Below, one piece after another: positions 1 through 9,476 of a stretch of DNA of 64,000 nucleotides. Location: NCBI RefSeq assembly GCF_000716785.1, contig NZ_JNYY01000008.1:434001-498000 (forward strand), in the 5' to 3' direction. Position numbers and translations under genes: made by a program. Origin of the DNA: Amycolatopsis vancoresmycina (lineage in GTDB: Bacteria; Actinomycetota; Actinomycetes; Mycobacteriales; Pseudonocardiaceae). Each line of letters opens with the position of its first letter. The stretch's first letter is position 1. The notes beneath the pieces were generated by a model. The model did no database searches. It saw nothing but the letters and a program-made list of their open reading frames with translations, and was not told where the DNA came from.

Positions 1-1
1 G

Positions 2-958
2 ACCCTGGCCGAGCCGGAGGCGCTGCAACTGGCGCGCGGGGTCGCGGTCGGTGACGCGCCGGTGCTCGACCGCGTCGCCCGGCACCTGGGCCTGTCCGTG
101 GAGATCAACCCGATCGCCACGGTCGCCGACGCGCGGTTCACCACTGGCGTGATCGACGTGCTCAACCTCGGCGTGGTCACCGAAGACCTGCCGTGGGGCG
201 AGGTGAACGCGACCGCGGGCGCCGCGGCGGTCGGGGCGATCGAGGTCGCCACCCGGCTCGCGCTGGCCGGCGAGGTCGACGCGGTCGTGACCGCGCCGAT
301 CAACAAGGAAGCCATCTGGGCGGCCGGTTCGCAGCACCTCGGGCACACCGAGATGCTCGGCGAACTGACCGGGTCGACCCGGTTCAACACGATGTTCTGG
401 GTGTCCGGGCTGAAGATCTTCTTCGCCACCCGGCACCTCTCCCTTCGCGAGGCGATCAACCGGATCACCCGCGAGAACATCGAACACGCGATTCGGGAGG
501 CGTACACCGCGCTGGAGGTGTTCGGCACCGAAAAACCGAAACTGGCCGTGGCGGCGCTGAACCCGCACGGCGGCGAAAACGGCAAGTTCGGCGACGAAGA
601 GATCGTCGCGATCGCCCCGGCGGTGGCCGCCGCACGGGCGGCCGGGCTCGACGTGGTCGGCCCGATCCCCGCGGATTCCGTGTTCCACCAAGGGATCCAG
701 GGCCGGTTCGACGGCGTGCTCTCGCTCTACCACGACCAGGGCCACATCGCGTCGAAGACCTACGACTTCGACGGCACGGTGTCGGTGACGGTCGGCCTGC
801 CCATCCTGCGCACGTCGGTCGACCACGGCACCGCGTTCGACATCGCCGGCACCGGCCGGGCGTCGCACGGCACCATGCGGGCGGCGTTCAAGGCCGCGGC
901 CACCCTGGCGCCGTACGCGCGGAAGCTGCCCGCCATCTACCCGCCGAGCCTCCGGTGA
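2..958 (+). CDS. pdxA: PdxA-family 4-phospho-hydroxyacid dehydrogenase (5' end outside window)
   Basis: The open frame enters from the left edge and gives 318 visible residues; against the family's roughly 330 residues about 20-30 N-terminal residues, including the start, are missing. The three metal-binding histidine contexts of PdxA are visible: NPHGGE, YHDQGH and VDHGTAFDIAG. PdxA enzymes oxidise a phosphorylated hydroxy acid with NAD and decarboxylate it. Family knowledge: the PdxA2 branch works in D-threonate/D-erythronate breakdown with a DUF1537 kinase, while canonical PdxA makes pyridoxal phosphate. The following MFS carrier and DeoR regulator favour the catabolic role, which is inference. 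The stop overlaps the next start by 4 nt (GTGA), so the genes are translationally coupled. Confidence 0.88.
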   Translation, partial: TLAEPEALQLARGVAVGDAPVLDRVARHLGLSVEINPIATVADARFTTGVIDVLNLGVVTEDLPWGEVNATAGAAAVGAIEVATRLALAGEVDAVVTAPINKEAIWAAGSQHLGHTEMLGELTGSTRFNTMFWVSGLKIFFATRHLSLREAINRITRENIEHAIREAYTALEVFGTEKPKLAVAALNPHGGENGKFGDEEIVAIAPAVAAARAAGLDVVGPIPADSVFHQGIQGRFDGVLSLYHDQGHIASKTYDFDGTVSVTVGLPILRTSVDHGTAFDIAGTGRASHGTMRAAFKAAATLAPYARKLPAIYPPSLR

Positions 959-2232
959 TCCCCCGCAAGCGCTGGGCGTACGTCATCCCGGTCGCGGTGG
1001 TGATGTACATGCTGGCCTACCTCGACCGCACGAACGTCGCGGTGATCCTGCCCTACATCGGCGACGACTTCCCGTTGTCCGCCAGCGCGAAGGGGCTGGC
1101 GAGCGGCATCTTCTTCGTCGGCTACCTCGTGCTGCAGATCCCGGCGGCGGTGCTGGCGGCGAAGTGGAGCGCCCGCAAGACCGTGCTGCTGCTGATGATC
1201 GCGTGGGCGGTCGCGGCGGTGCTGTGCGGGCTGGTGCGGAACGAAACGCAGCTGTACCTGGCCCGCCTGCTGCTCGGGCTGTTCGAGGGCGGCGTGTGGC
1301 CCGCGGTGCTGATCCTGCTGGCGTCCTGGTTCCCGCAGGCGGAGCGGGCGCGGGCGAACGCGCTGTGGATGACGTGCCTGCCGATTTCGGCGATCCTCAT
1401 GTCGCCGCTGTCCGGGTTCATGCTCGACCACATGTCGTGGCGCTGGGTGTTCGTCCTGCAGGGGCTGCCGCCGCTGCTGTGGGCGGTCGTCTGGTGGTTC
1501 GCGGTGGCCGACCGGCCGGCCCGGGCCCGGTGGATCTCCCCGGCCGAGCGCGAGTACCTCGAAAGCACGTTGAAGGCCGAAGAGGACGCGAAGCCGGCGT
1601 TCGCGAAGCAGGGCTACCGCCAGGCACTGGCGAACCGCCAGGTGCTGCTGCTGGTCGGCGTCTACTTCTTCTGGATCACCGGCTTCTACGGCTTCAGCTT
1701 GTGGTTGCCGAGCGTCGTGAAGACGATGACCGGCGGCTCGGCCACCGCCGTCGGCTTCCTGTCGGCCGTGCCGTACGTGCTGGCGCTGGCCGGGATGGTC
1801 GCGTGCGCGCACTGGTCCGACCGCACCGGCAACCGGCGGCTGGCGGTCACCGTGCCGCTGCTCGTCGCCATCGCCGGGCTGCTGCTCGGCACCCTCGTGC
1901 ACTGGCCGGCGGCCGGGCAGCTGGTGCTGCTCTGCGTCGTGGCGACCGGCGTCTACATGCCGTACGGGCCGTTCTGGGCGATCCCCAGCCGGGTCCTCGG
2001 CATCGAGGTGGTCGCCGTGGCGATGGGCCTGATCAACGCACTGGGCAACCTCGGCGGGTTCGCCGGGCCGTACCTGGTCGGCTGGCTCACCGACGTCACC
2101 GGCACCGCGACCACCGGGTTCGCCGTCCTGGCCGCGTTCCTCGCCGTGGCCGCCGGGCTGGCGTTCTTCGGGCTGAAACCCGCGACTGTGGAAGAGTCGG
2201 CGCATGTCCCAGCCGCGACCAGGCACCCGTGA
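955..2232 (+). CDS. MFS transporter, anion:cation symporter type
   Basis: A 425-residue polytopic membrane protein with about 12 hydrophobic segments. The N-terminal YLDRTNVAV stretch and the GLFEGGVWPA segment are typical of the ACS branch of the major facilitator superfamily, which imports organic anions such as sugar acids, phthalates and tartrate. The start is GTG at 955, overlapping the pdxA stop by 4 nt; longer readings of this frame are the antisense-like shadow of pdxA. It overlaps the following regulator by 29 nt. Linkage to a PdxA-like enzyme suggests uptake of a C4 sugar acid for that pathway; the substrate itself cannot be read from sequence. Confidence 0.88.
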   Translation: MIPRKRWAYVIPVAVVMYMLAYLDRTNVAVILPYIGDDFPLSASAKGLASGIFFVGYLVLQIPAAVLAAKWSARKTVLLLMIAWAVAAVLCGLVRNETQLYLARLLLGLFEGGVWPAVLILLASWFPQAERARANALWMTCLPISAILMSPLSGFMLDHMSWRWVFVLQGLPPLLWAVVWWFAVADRPARARWISPAEREYLESTLKAEEDAKPAFAKQGYRQALANRQVLLLVGVYFFWITGFYGFSLWLPSVVKTMTGGSATAVGFLSAVPYVLALAGMVACAHWSDRTGNRRLAVTVPLLVAIAGLLLGTLVHWPAAGQLVLLCVVATGVYMPYGPFWAIPSRVLGIEVVAVAMGLINALGNLGGFAGPYLVGWLTDVTGTATTGFAVLAAFLAVAAGLAFFGLKPATVEESAHVPAATRHP

Positions 2233-2992
2233 CCGGCGCGCGATGCTCCTGGAGGCCGTCCGCGACGGCTCCGGCGGTATCGCGGAGCTGGCCGAGGAGT
2301 TCGGCGTCTCCGAATCGACGATCCGCCGCGACCTCGCCTCGCTCGCCGGGGCGGGGCACGTCGTCCGCACCTACGGCGGCGCGCTCGACACCGAACGCAG
2401 TCCCCGCGAAAAGGACCGGGAGCACGCGGCGGCCAAGGACGCCATCGCCCGGGAAGCCGCCGCGCTGGTCCAGGACGGCGAGGTGGTGCTGCTGGACGCC
2501 GGCACGACCACCGGCAGGCTCGCCCGCCACCTCGCCCACCGCGAGGGGCTGACCGTGGTCACCAACGGCGTGAACGCGATCCGCGAGCTCGCCGGCTTCT
2601 CCGGGATCGACCTGATCGTCCTCGGCGGCCGGCTGCGGCACCCCAACGAAGCGATCCTCGGCGAGAGCGTGCTGGCCCAGCTGCGGCACATCTCACCCGA
2701 TCGGGTGTTCCTGGGTGCGGACGGCGTGGTCGCCGGCCGGGGGCTGTGCTGCCCGTCACTGGAGCAGTCGGTCGTCAAGCACGCGATGCTCCACGCCGCC
2801 GGCGAGGCCTACGTGCTGGCCGACCGCTCCAAGCTGGACCAGGCCCCCTTTTCCTACTGGGCACCCCTGGACCGCGACTACCGACTGATCACCGACGAAC
2901 CGCGGGTCGACGTCGTGTTCCCGCAGTTCGCCCAGAGCGTGATCCTGGTGAGCGAGCCGGAAACTGTCGGTGGTGCCGCGCATGATGGATGA
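2204..2992 (+). CDS. DeoR/GlpR-family transcriptional regulator
   Basis: A 262-residue protein with an N-terminal winged helix-turn-helix (IAELAEEFGVSESTIRRDL, residues about 27-45) followed by the DeoR effector domain, recognised by the LLDAGTTTGRLARHL and VVTNGVNAIREL segments and a GADGVVAGRGLCCPSLEQ stretch. DeoR proteins usually repress sugar-catabolic operons and respond to a phosphorylated intermediate. It is the last gene of the pdxA-MFS-regulator set and overlaps the MFS gene by 29 nt, so local control of these genes is the natural inference. Its last bases overlap the start of the Lhr helicase gene. Confidence 0.88.
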   Translation: MSQPRPGTRDRRAMLLEAVRDGSGGIAELAEEFGVSESTIRRDLASLAGAGHVVRTYGGALDTERSPREKDREHAAAKDAIAREAAALVQDGEVVLLDAGTTTGRLARHLAHREGLTVVTNGVNAIRELAGFSGIDLIVLGGRLRHPNEAILGESVLAQLRHISPDRVFLGADGVVAGRGLCCPSLEQSVVKHAMLHAAGEAYVLADRSKLDQAPFSYWAPLDRDYRLITDEPRVDVVFPQFAQSVILVSEPETVGGAAHDG

Positions 2993-5900
2993 CGTGGCAA
3001 CCGACGTGCTCGACCTCTTCTCCCCCGCGACCCGTGACTGGTTCGCGGGTGCCTTCGCCGCGCCCACCGCGGCGCAGGAAGGGGCCTGGCGGGCCGCGCA
3101 CGCGGGTGAGCACGCCCTCGTCGTCGCGCCCACCGGGTCCGGCAAGACGCTGTCGGCGTTCCTCTGGGCGCTGGACCGGCTTTCGGTGGAGCCGCCGCCG
3201 GCGGAGACCACCCATCGCTGCCGGATCCTCTACGTCTCGCCGCTGAAGGCGCTGGCGGTCGACGTCCAGCGGAACCTGCGGGCGCCGCTCGCCGGCATCT
3301 CGCAGGCCAGCCGCCGGCTCGGGCTGCCGGTGCCCGGGATCGAGGTCGGCATGCGCACCGGCGACACCACCGCGGCCGAGCGGCGCACGTTCGCCAAGAC
3401 CCCGCCGGACGTGCTGGTGACCACACCGGAGTCGCTGTTCCTGATCCTCACGTCGTCGGCGCGGGAGTCGCTGCGCGGCGTCGAGACGGTGATCGTCGAC
3501 GAGGTGCACGCGGTCGCCGGCGGCAAGCGCGGTGCGCACCTCGCGCTCTCGCTGGAACGGCTGGACTCACTGCTGCCGAAGCCGGCGCAGCGGATCGGTC
3601 TCTCGGCGACGGTCCGCCCGATCGACGAGGTGAGCGCGTTCCTGGCCGGCGGCCGCCCGGTGCGCGTGGTCCAGCCGAAGCTGGCGAAGACCATCGAGGT
3701 CCGCGTCGAGGTCCCGGTCGAGGACATGGGCAACCTCGACGCGCCGCGCAGCGGCCCGGCGCCGAGCCCGCTCGACGCGCTGGAATCACTGGAGTCGCTG
3801 GACTCCCTGACCGAGGCGTTCCCGCCGGGGGACATCGCGCCGGGCGGCCTGGGCACGATGGAGGAGATGGCCGGCAACCCCGTGCAGCGGCCGTCGATCT
3901 GGCCGGCGGTCGAGGAGCGGGTGCTGAGCCTGATCCGCGCGCACCGCTCGACCATCGTCTTCGCCAACTCGCGCCGGCTCACCGAGCGGCTCACCGCCCG
4001 GCTGAACGAGCTGGCCGCCGAGCAGACCGAGCTCACGGCCGCCGACGCGTTCCCGGCGGAGGCCGTCGGGCAGTCCGGGGTGACCACCGGCGCGCCACCG
4101 GTGATCGCCCGGGCCCACCACGGGTCGATGTCGCGGGAGCAGCGCACGCACGTCGAAGAGGCGCTGAAGTCCGGGCAGCTGCCGTGCGTGGTGGCGACGT
4201 CGTCGCTGGAGCTGGGCATCGACATGGGCGCGGTCGACCTGGTGGTGCAGATCGAGGCGCCGCCGACGGTGGCATCCGGCCTGCAGCGGGTCGGCCGGGC
4301 CGGGCACCAGGTCGGCGCCGTGTCGTCCGGGGTGATGTTCCCCAAGTTCCGCGGTGACCTCGTCTCCTGCGCGGTCGTCGCGGAGCGGATGGCGAGCGGC
4401 GCGATCGAGGCGGTCCGCTACCCGCGCAACCCGCTGGACGTCCTGGCGCAGCACGTCGTCGCCATGGTGGCGCTGGAACCGTGGACGGTGCCGGACCTGG
4501 CGTCGCTGGTCCGGCGGGCGGCCCCCTTCGCCGCGTTGCCGGACGACGCCCTGCACGCGGTGCTCGACATGCTCGCGGGCCGCTACCCGAGCGAGGAGTT
4601 CGGCGAGCTGCGGGCGCGGATCACCTGGGACCGCATCACCGGCGAGCTGCGCGGCCGGCCGGGTGCGCAGCGGCTGGCGGTGACCTCGGGCGGCACCATC
4701 CCGGACCGCGGCCTGTTCACCGTCATGACACCGGGCTCGGACGACAAGGCGGGTTCGCGCGTCGGCGAGTTCGACGAAGAGATGGTCTACGAGTCGCGCG
4801 TCGGCGACACCATCCTGCTGGGCACGTCGTCGTGGCGGATCACCGACATCACCCACGACCGGGTCATCGTGGTGCCCGCGCCGGGCGAGCCGGCGCGGAT
4901 GCCGTTCTGGAAGGGTGACGCGCCGGGCCGCCCGCTGGAACTCGGCCGGGCGCTGGGGAAGTTCGTCCGCGAACTGTCCACTTCGGACGACGTGAAGGCG
5001 CGCGAACGGGCCGAGGCGGCGGGGCTGGACGAGCGGGCGTGCGACAACCTGCTCGCCTACCTGGCCGAGCAGAAGGCCGCCACCCGGCACGTCCCGAACG
5101 ACCGCACGATCCTGCTGGAGCGCTACCGCGACGAACTCGGCGACTGGCGGATCGTCGTGCACTCGCCGTTCGGCGCGCAGGTGAACGCGCCGTGGGCGCT
5201 GGCCATCGCCGCGCGGCTGCGGGAAAACCGCGGGGTCGACGCGCAGGTGGCGCACTCCGACGACGGCATCGTCCTGCGGCTGCCGGACGCGCTGGACGCC
5301 GAGGGCGGCGAGGTCACCATCGGCGCCGACGACGTGCTGCTCGATCCCGAGGAGGTCGAGCAGCTGATCGTCGCGGAGGTCGGCGGCTCGGCCGTGTTCG
5401 CCGCCCGGTTCCGGGAGTGCGCGGCGCGGTCGCTGCTGTTGCCCCGCCGGGACCCGCGGCGCCGCACCCCGCTGTGGCAGCAGCGGCAGCGCGCATCGCA
5501 GCTGCTGTCGGTCGCGGCGAAGTACGAGCGGTTCCCGGTCGTGCTGGAGGCGATGCGGGAGGTCCTGCAGGACGTCTACGACGTCAGCGGCCTGCGCGAG
5601 CTGATGGCCGACGTCCGGGCCCGCAAGGTCCGGCTGGTGGAGGTGGAGACGCCGGCCGCGTCACCGTTCGCGCGCAGCCTGCTCTTCGGGTACGTCGGGA
5701 TGTTCCTGTACGAGACCGACGCGCCGCTGGCCGAGCGGCGGGCGGCGGCGCTGTCGCTGGATTCGGCGCTGCTGGCCGAACTGCTGGGCACCGAGGCGAT
5801 CCGGGAGCTGCTGGATCCCGAGGCCGTCGCCGAGGTCGAACGGTCGCTGCAGCGGCTCGAGCCCGATCGGCACGCCCGCTCGGCGGAGGACGCCGCCGAC

Positions 5901-7664
5901 CTGCTGCGGTTCCTCGGCGACCTGACCGTCGAGGAGGCCGCCGAGCGCGGGATCCAGGAAGCGTGGCTGACCGAGCTGGAGGCCGCGCGGCGGGCGATCC
6001 GGGTGCGGATCGGCGGCGAGGAGCGGTTCCTGGCCATCGAGGACGCCGGGCGCGTCCGGGACGCGCTGGGCACGGCGTTGCCGGTGGGCGTGCCCGAGGC
6101 GTTCACCGAACCGGTCGCGGACCCGCTCGGGGACCTGCTGTCGCGCTACGCCCGCGGTCGGGGCCCGTTCGCCGCGGCGGAGGCGGCCGCGCGGTTCGGG
6201 CTCGGCACGGCCGTGGTCACCGGGGTGCTCGACCGGATGACCGGGGAAGGCCGCCTGGTGCGCGGCGAGCTGAGCCCCGTCGGGCACCCGGAGACGCGCG
6301 GTGTCGGCGTCGAGTACTGCGATGCGGCGGTGCTGCGGCGGCTGCGGCGGACGTCGCTGGCGAAGCTGCGGGCCGAGGTGGAGCCGGTCGAGCCGGCGGC
6401 GCTGGGCCGGTTCCTGCCCGCGTGGCACGGGTTCGGCGGCCGCGTCCGGGCGGCGCCGACGGCGGACGACGTGCTGTCGGTGGTCGAGCAGCTCGCCGGG
6501 GCGCCGCTGCCGGCGAGCGCGGTGGAGTCGCTGATCCTGCCCGGGCGGCTGCCGGGCTACTCCCCCGCGCTGCTGGACGAGCTGACGACGGCGGGCGAGG
6601 TCACCTGGGCGGGCTGCGGCGCACTCTCCGGCGGCGACGGCTGGATCGCGCTCGCCCCGACGGACGTGGCCGACCTGCTGCTGCCCGAGGTCGTCGAGGA
6701 CATCCCGACCGGGCCGCTGCACGACGCGATCGTGTCCACTTTGGAGGGTGGCGCGCTGTTCTTCCGCCAGCTGGTGGACCGGGCGACCGTGCTGGTGGAC
6801 AAGGCACCGAACGACGCCGAGGTGGTGGCGGCGCTGTGGGACCTGGTCTGGGCCGGCCTGGTCACGGGCGACACGCTGGGCCCGCTGCGGGCGCAGGTCG
6901 CCGGGCACGGCGCCCACAAACCCCGGCGGCAGGCACCCCGCGGCCGGTACGCCCGGCTGCGAGCGGGGCGGCCGCAGATGCCGTCGCGGTCCGGGCCGCC
7001 GACGGTGGCGGGCCGGTGGGCGCTGACCCCGCCCCGGGAAACCGACGCAACCCGCCGGGCCCACGCCCGCACGGAGGCGTTCCTGGAGCGCCACGGCGTC
7101 CTGACCCGCGGCGCACTCGACACCGAACGCGTCACGGGCGGGTTTTCCGGGATCTACAAGGTGCTCCGCGGCATGGAGGACACGGGCCAGGTGATCCGCG
7201 GTTACGTGGTGGAGGGCCTCGGCGCGGCCCAGTTCGCGGCCAAGGGCGCGGTGGACAGGCTGCGCGCGCTGTCGGGCCCGGGCCGTCCGGCGCCCGGCCG
7301 CCCGGTGGTCCTGGCGGCGGCGGACCCGGCCCAGCCGTACGGCGCGGCCCTCCCCTGGCCGGCGGCCACGGGCGACACGAAACACCGCCCGGCCCGCAAG
7401 GCGGGTGCGCTGGCGGTGCTGGTGGACGGGGTCCCGGCCCTGTACGTCGAGCGAGGAGGCCGGTCACTGCTGAGCTTCACGGAGGAAAGGAAACCCTTGT
7501 CGGAGGCGGCCCAAGCCCTGTCGGCTGCGGTCCGCGAGGGCTGGCTGGGCCAGCTGTCGGTCCAGCGCGCGGACGGCGAGCAAGCACTGACCTCGGAACT
7601 GGCGGAGGTGTTGCAGGAGGCAGGCTTCCGGGCCACGCCGTCGGGACTGCGCCTGCGGGCGTGA
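2982..7664 (+). CDS. lhr: Lhr-type DEAD/DEAH helicase
   Basis: A protein of about 1560 residues, the size of full-length bacterial Lhr. N-terminal RecA cores show Walker A (APTGSGKT), a DEVH box (VDEVHAVAGGKRG) and motif VI (QRVGRAGHQ), followed by the winged-helix and the large C-terminal Lhr domain. In mycobacteria Lhr is a 3'-5' DNA translocase linked to the mitomycin/DNA-damage response; the substrate here is inferred from family. An acidic, repetitive LESLESLDSLTE insertion lies near residues 265-280 between the two RecA cores. I chose ATG 2982 (an adjacent ATG is at 2985) over GTG 2970; either overlaps the DeoR stop. A uracil-glycosylase or nuclease fusion is not evident. Confidence 0.92.
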   Translation: MMDDVATDVLDLFSPATRDWFAGAFAAPTAAQEGAWRAAHAGEHALVVAPTGSGKTLSAFLWALDRLSVEPPPAETTHRCRILYVSPLKALAVDVQRNLRAPLAGISQASRRLGLPVPGIEVGMRTGDTTAAERRTFAKTPPDVLVTTPESLFLILTSSARESLRGVETVIVDEVHAVAGGKRGAHLALSLERLDSLLPKPAQRIGLSATVRPIDEVSAFLAGGRPVRVVQPKLAKTIEVRVEVPVEDMGNLDAPRSGPAPSPLDALESLESLDSLTEAFPPGDIAPGGLGTMEEMAGNPVQRPSIWPAVEERVLSLIRAHRSTIVFANSRRLTERLTARLNELAAEQTELTAADAFPAEAVGQSGVTTGAPPVIARAHHGSMSREQRTHVEEALKSGQLPCVVATSSLELGIDMGAVDLVVQIEAPPTVASGLQRVGRAGHQVGAVSSGVMFPKFRGDLVSCAVVAERMASGAIEAVRYPRNPLDVLAQHVVAMVALEPWTVPDLASLVRRAAPFAALPDDALHAVLDMLAGRYPSEEFGELRARITWDRITGELRGRPGAQRLAVTSGGTIPDRGLFTVMTPGSDDKAGSRVGEFDEEMVYESRVGDTILLGTSSWRITDITHDRVIVVPAPGEPARMPFWKGDAPGRPLELGRALGKFVRELSTSDDVKARERAEAAGLDERACDNLLAYLAEQKAATRHVPNDRTILLERYRDELGDWRIVVHSPFGAQVNAPWALAIAARLRENRGVDAQVAHSDDGIVLRLPDALDAEGGEVTIGADDVLLDPEEVEQLIVAEVGGSAVFAARFRECAARSLLLPRRDPRRRTPLWQQRQRASQLLSVAAKYERFPVVLEAMREVLQDVYDVSGLRELMADVRARKVRLVEVETPAASPFARSLLFGYVGMFLYETDAPLAERRAAALSLDSALLAELLGTEAIRELLDPEAVAEVERSLQRLEPDRHARSAEDAADLLRFLGDLTVEEAAERGIQEAWLTELEAARRAIRVRIGGEERFLAIEDAGRVRDALGTALPVGVPEAFTEPVADPLGDLLSRYARGRGPFAAAEAAARFGLGTAVVTGVLDRMTGEGRLVRGELSPVGHPETRGVGVEYCDAAVLRRLRRTSLAKLRAEVEPVEPAALGRFLPAWHGFGGRVRAAPTADDVLSVVEQLAGAPLPASAVESLILPGRLPGYSPALLDELTTAGEVTWAGCGALSGGDGWIALAPTDVADLLLPEVVEDIPTGPLHDAIVSTLEGGALFFRQLVDRATVLVDKAPNDAEVVAALWDLVWAGLVTGDTLGPLRAQVAGHGAHKPRRQAPRGRYARLRAGRPQMPSRSGPPTVAGRWALTPPRETDATRRAHARTEAFLERHGVLTRGALDTERVTGGFSGIYKVLRGMEDTGQVIRGYVVEGLGAAQFAAKGAVDRLRALSGPGRPAPGRPVVLAAADPAQPYGAALPWPAATGDTKHRPARKAGALAVLVDGVPALYVERGGRSLLSFTEERKPLSEAAQALSAAVREGWLGQLSVQRADGEQALTSELAEVLQEAGFRATPSGLRLRA

Positions 7665-7829
7665 GGTTCGCGCGGCGCGGGAGATGGCGCCGACGGCGGG
7701 CGGGGGCCGGGGCGACCAGGTCACTCCGGTCCATTCGCCCAGGCCGTGCGGGGTTGGCGATTCCCTGCGCCGGCGACCTCGCCGCTGGCCTAAGCTGCCA
7801 GTCCGACACGCACGAAGGATGTTCTGCTC

Positions 7830-8330
7830 ATGGCGATGCGCGAACTGCGCTATTTCGGCGACCCGATCCTCAAGTCCGCCTGCGATCCGGTCACGGTGTT
7901 CGACGAAAAGCTCGAGGCGCTCGTGCGGGACCTCGTCGACTCGGTGAAACCCGCCGGGCGGGCCGGGCTGGCCGCGCCGCAGATCGGCGTGGGGCTTCGC
8001 GTCTTCAGCTACGACGTCGCCGGCCTCACCGGGTACGTCGTCAACCCCGAGATCGTCGAGCTGTCCGAAGAAACGCACGAGATCGACGAAGGCTGCCTGT
8101 CGGTGCCGGAGCTGTGGTTCCCCACCCGGCGCGCGAAGCACGCCAAGGTCCGGGGCGTCGACATCCACAACGAGCCGATCGAGGTCGAAGGCGAGGACGT
8201 GCTCGCGCAGTGCCTGCAGCACGAGACCGACCACCTCGACGGCGTTCTCTACCTCGACCGGCTCACCGCCGAGCGCAAGAAGTCCGCCATGCGTGCCGCC
8301 CGGGACAAGGATTGGTTCTGGAAGCGCTGA
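7830..8330 (+). CDS. def: Peptide deformylase
   Basis: A 166-residue metalloenzyme that removes the N-formyl group from nascent proteins. The three signature motifs are complete: GLAAPQIG (46-53), EGCLS (87-91, metal-binding Cys) and HETDH (131-135, two metal-binding His and the catalytic Glu). A ribosome-binding site AAGGA lies about 10 nt upstream of ATG 7830; a second in-frame ATG is at 7836. The lysine/arginine-rich C-terminus ending DWFWKR is typical of actinobacterial PDFs. The 165 nt upstream hold no gene. It stands alone, not next to fmt, so it may be one of two deformylases in the genome. Confidence 0.95.
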   Translation: MAMRELRYFGDPILKSACDPVTVFDEKLEALVRDLVDSVKPAGRAGLAAPQIGVGLRVFSYDVAGLTGYVVNPEIVELSEETHEIDEGCLSVPELWFPTRRAKHAKVRGVDIHNEPIEVEGEDVLAQCLQHETDHLDGVLYLDRLTAERKKSAMRAARDKDWFWKR

Positions 8331-8337
8331 GCAGGGC

Positions 8338-9420
8338 TCAAGCCGGCAGGAACAGCCTCAGCTTGGCGCTGTCCTCGACGCCGCGTTCCGTGCGCAGGCC
8401 GGCGCGGGCCGCCGTGCGGGGCAGGACGTCGTCGCCCGCCAGGCAGTCCGCGGACAGCTCCGTGATGCCCTGGGCCTCCGCCAGCACCGCCAGGCGGGCC
8501 AGCAGCGCCGTGCCGATCCCCTGCTGCTGCCAGTCGTCCTCCACCAGCAGGGAAATCTCCGCGCCGCCGGACGTCACCGGGATCAGCTGCGCCAGGCCGA
8601 TCACCTCGCGGCCGAAGACCGCCAGCACGCTCGTGCCGCGCGGGGGCACCAGCAGCCGGTGCAGCCAGCGGCGCGGCACCGAGCGCACACCCGTGTGGTA
8701 GCGGCGGAACAGCGTCGCCATCGAGCAGCGGCGGTGCAGCTCGGACACCGCGTCGGCGTCGCCGGGGACGCCCTTGCGCAGCACGATCGCCGCGCCGTCC
8801 GGGCGGTCGAGCACCACCGGGCCGGCGATGTTGCGGGCCGCCGCGGCGAGCAGCGTCACCAGCGCTTCGGCGCGGGTCAGCTCCAGCTGCACGAACGGCG
8901 CCCACTGGCGGCGCGCCACCAGCGCACTGCCGTCGGCCAGCGCGAACACCGCCCGGTGCCCGCTCTCCGTGCGCGCCGGGTTCGCTTCGACGGCGGGGAC
9001 GAGCGTGACGACATCCGCTGCCAGGACGTCCTTCAGCACTTCGGCGAGGCGGGCCGGGTCGTCGACCGCGCGGCGGGCCGCGAGCAGCGTCGACGCCGAC
9101 GGGTCGACCAGCTCGTGGACGTCGGCGTCGATGATCGCCGTGCATTCGCAGCCTTCGGCGCGGATGGCGTCGACGAGGTGGCGGCGCGGCAGGCCGGTCG
9201 CGGGCCGCAGCACGATCTCGTCGAGCACCCCGCCGGGCACCGGCAGCACGGACAGGCCGAGGATGTTGCACTCGAGGTCGGCGAGCCGGATGGCGATGCG
9301 GGCGAGGGTGCCCGGGTGGTCGTGCATCCGGATCCGCACCCGCCACGCCGACGGCGTGACCGGCTCCTCGGCGGTGGCGGCCGTCCGGCCCGGCTGGGGC
9401 AACGCTCTGGAGGTCTCCAT
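8338..9420 (-). CDS. ACT-domain / GNAT acetyltransferase fusion protein
   Basis: A 360-residue protein. Residues about 28-95 have an ACT-like small-molecule-binding fold (RIRMHDHPGTLARIAIRLADLECNILGL), and residues about 210-360 form a GNAT acyltransferase with the acetyl-CoA loop DDWQQQGIGTALL. This architecture occurs in actinobacteria, where ACT or cyclic-nucleotide sensor domains gate lysine acetylation; amino-acid control of acetylation is an inference. Start ATG 9420 is chosen because the longer frame upstream only reads through the next gene. It is convergent with def, the two stops lying 8 nt apart. Confidence 0.8.
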   Translation of the reverse strand: METSRALPQPGRTAATAEEPVTPSAWRVRIRMHDHPGTLARIAIRLADLECNILGLSVLPVPGGVLDEIVLRPATGLPRRHLVDAIRAEGCECTAIIDADVHELVDPSASTLLAARRAVDDPARLAEVLKDVLAADVVTLVPAVEANPARTESGHRAVFALADGSALVARRQWAPFVQLELTRAEALVTLLAAAARNIAGPVVLDRPDGAAIVLRKGVPGDADAVSELHRRCSMATLFRRYHTGVRSVPRRWLHRLLVPPRGTSVLAVFGREVIGLAQLIPVTSGGAEISLLVEDDWQQQGIGTALLARLAVLAEAQGITELSADCLAGDDVLPRTAARAGLRTERGVEDSAKLRLFLPA

Positions 9421-9476
9421 GCCCCCACGGTCCCGCGGGGTTGTTGCCGCTCCAGGACGCCGGTGTTTCGTGCAGG

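Noticed and set aside
937..2370. 477-codon minus-strand frame opposite the MFS gene
   Set aside because: Arg/His/Gln-rich composition of an antisense shadow in high-GC DNA; the + strand gene has clear membrane segments and motifs.
5039..8701. 1220-codon + frame overlapping the Lhr and def genes
   Set aside because: Out-of-frame shadow with Arg/Gly/Ala-only composition and no domain.
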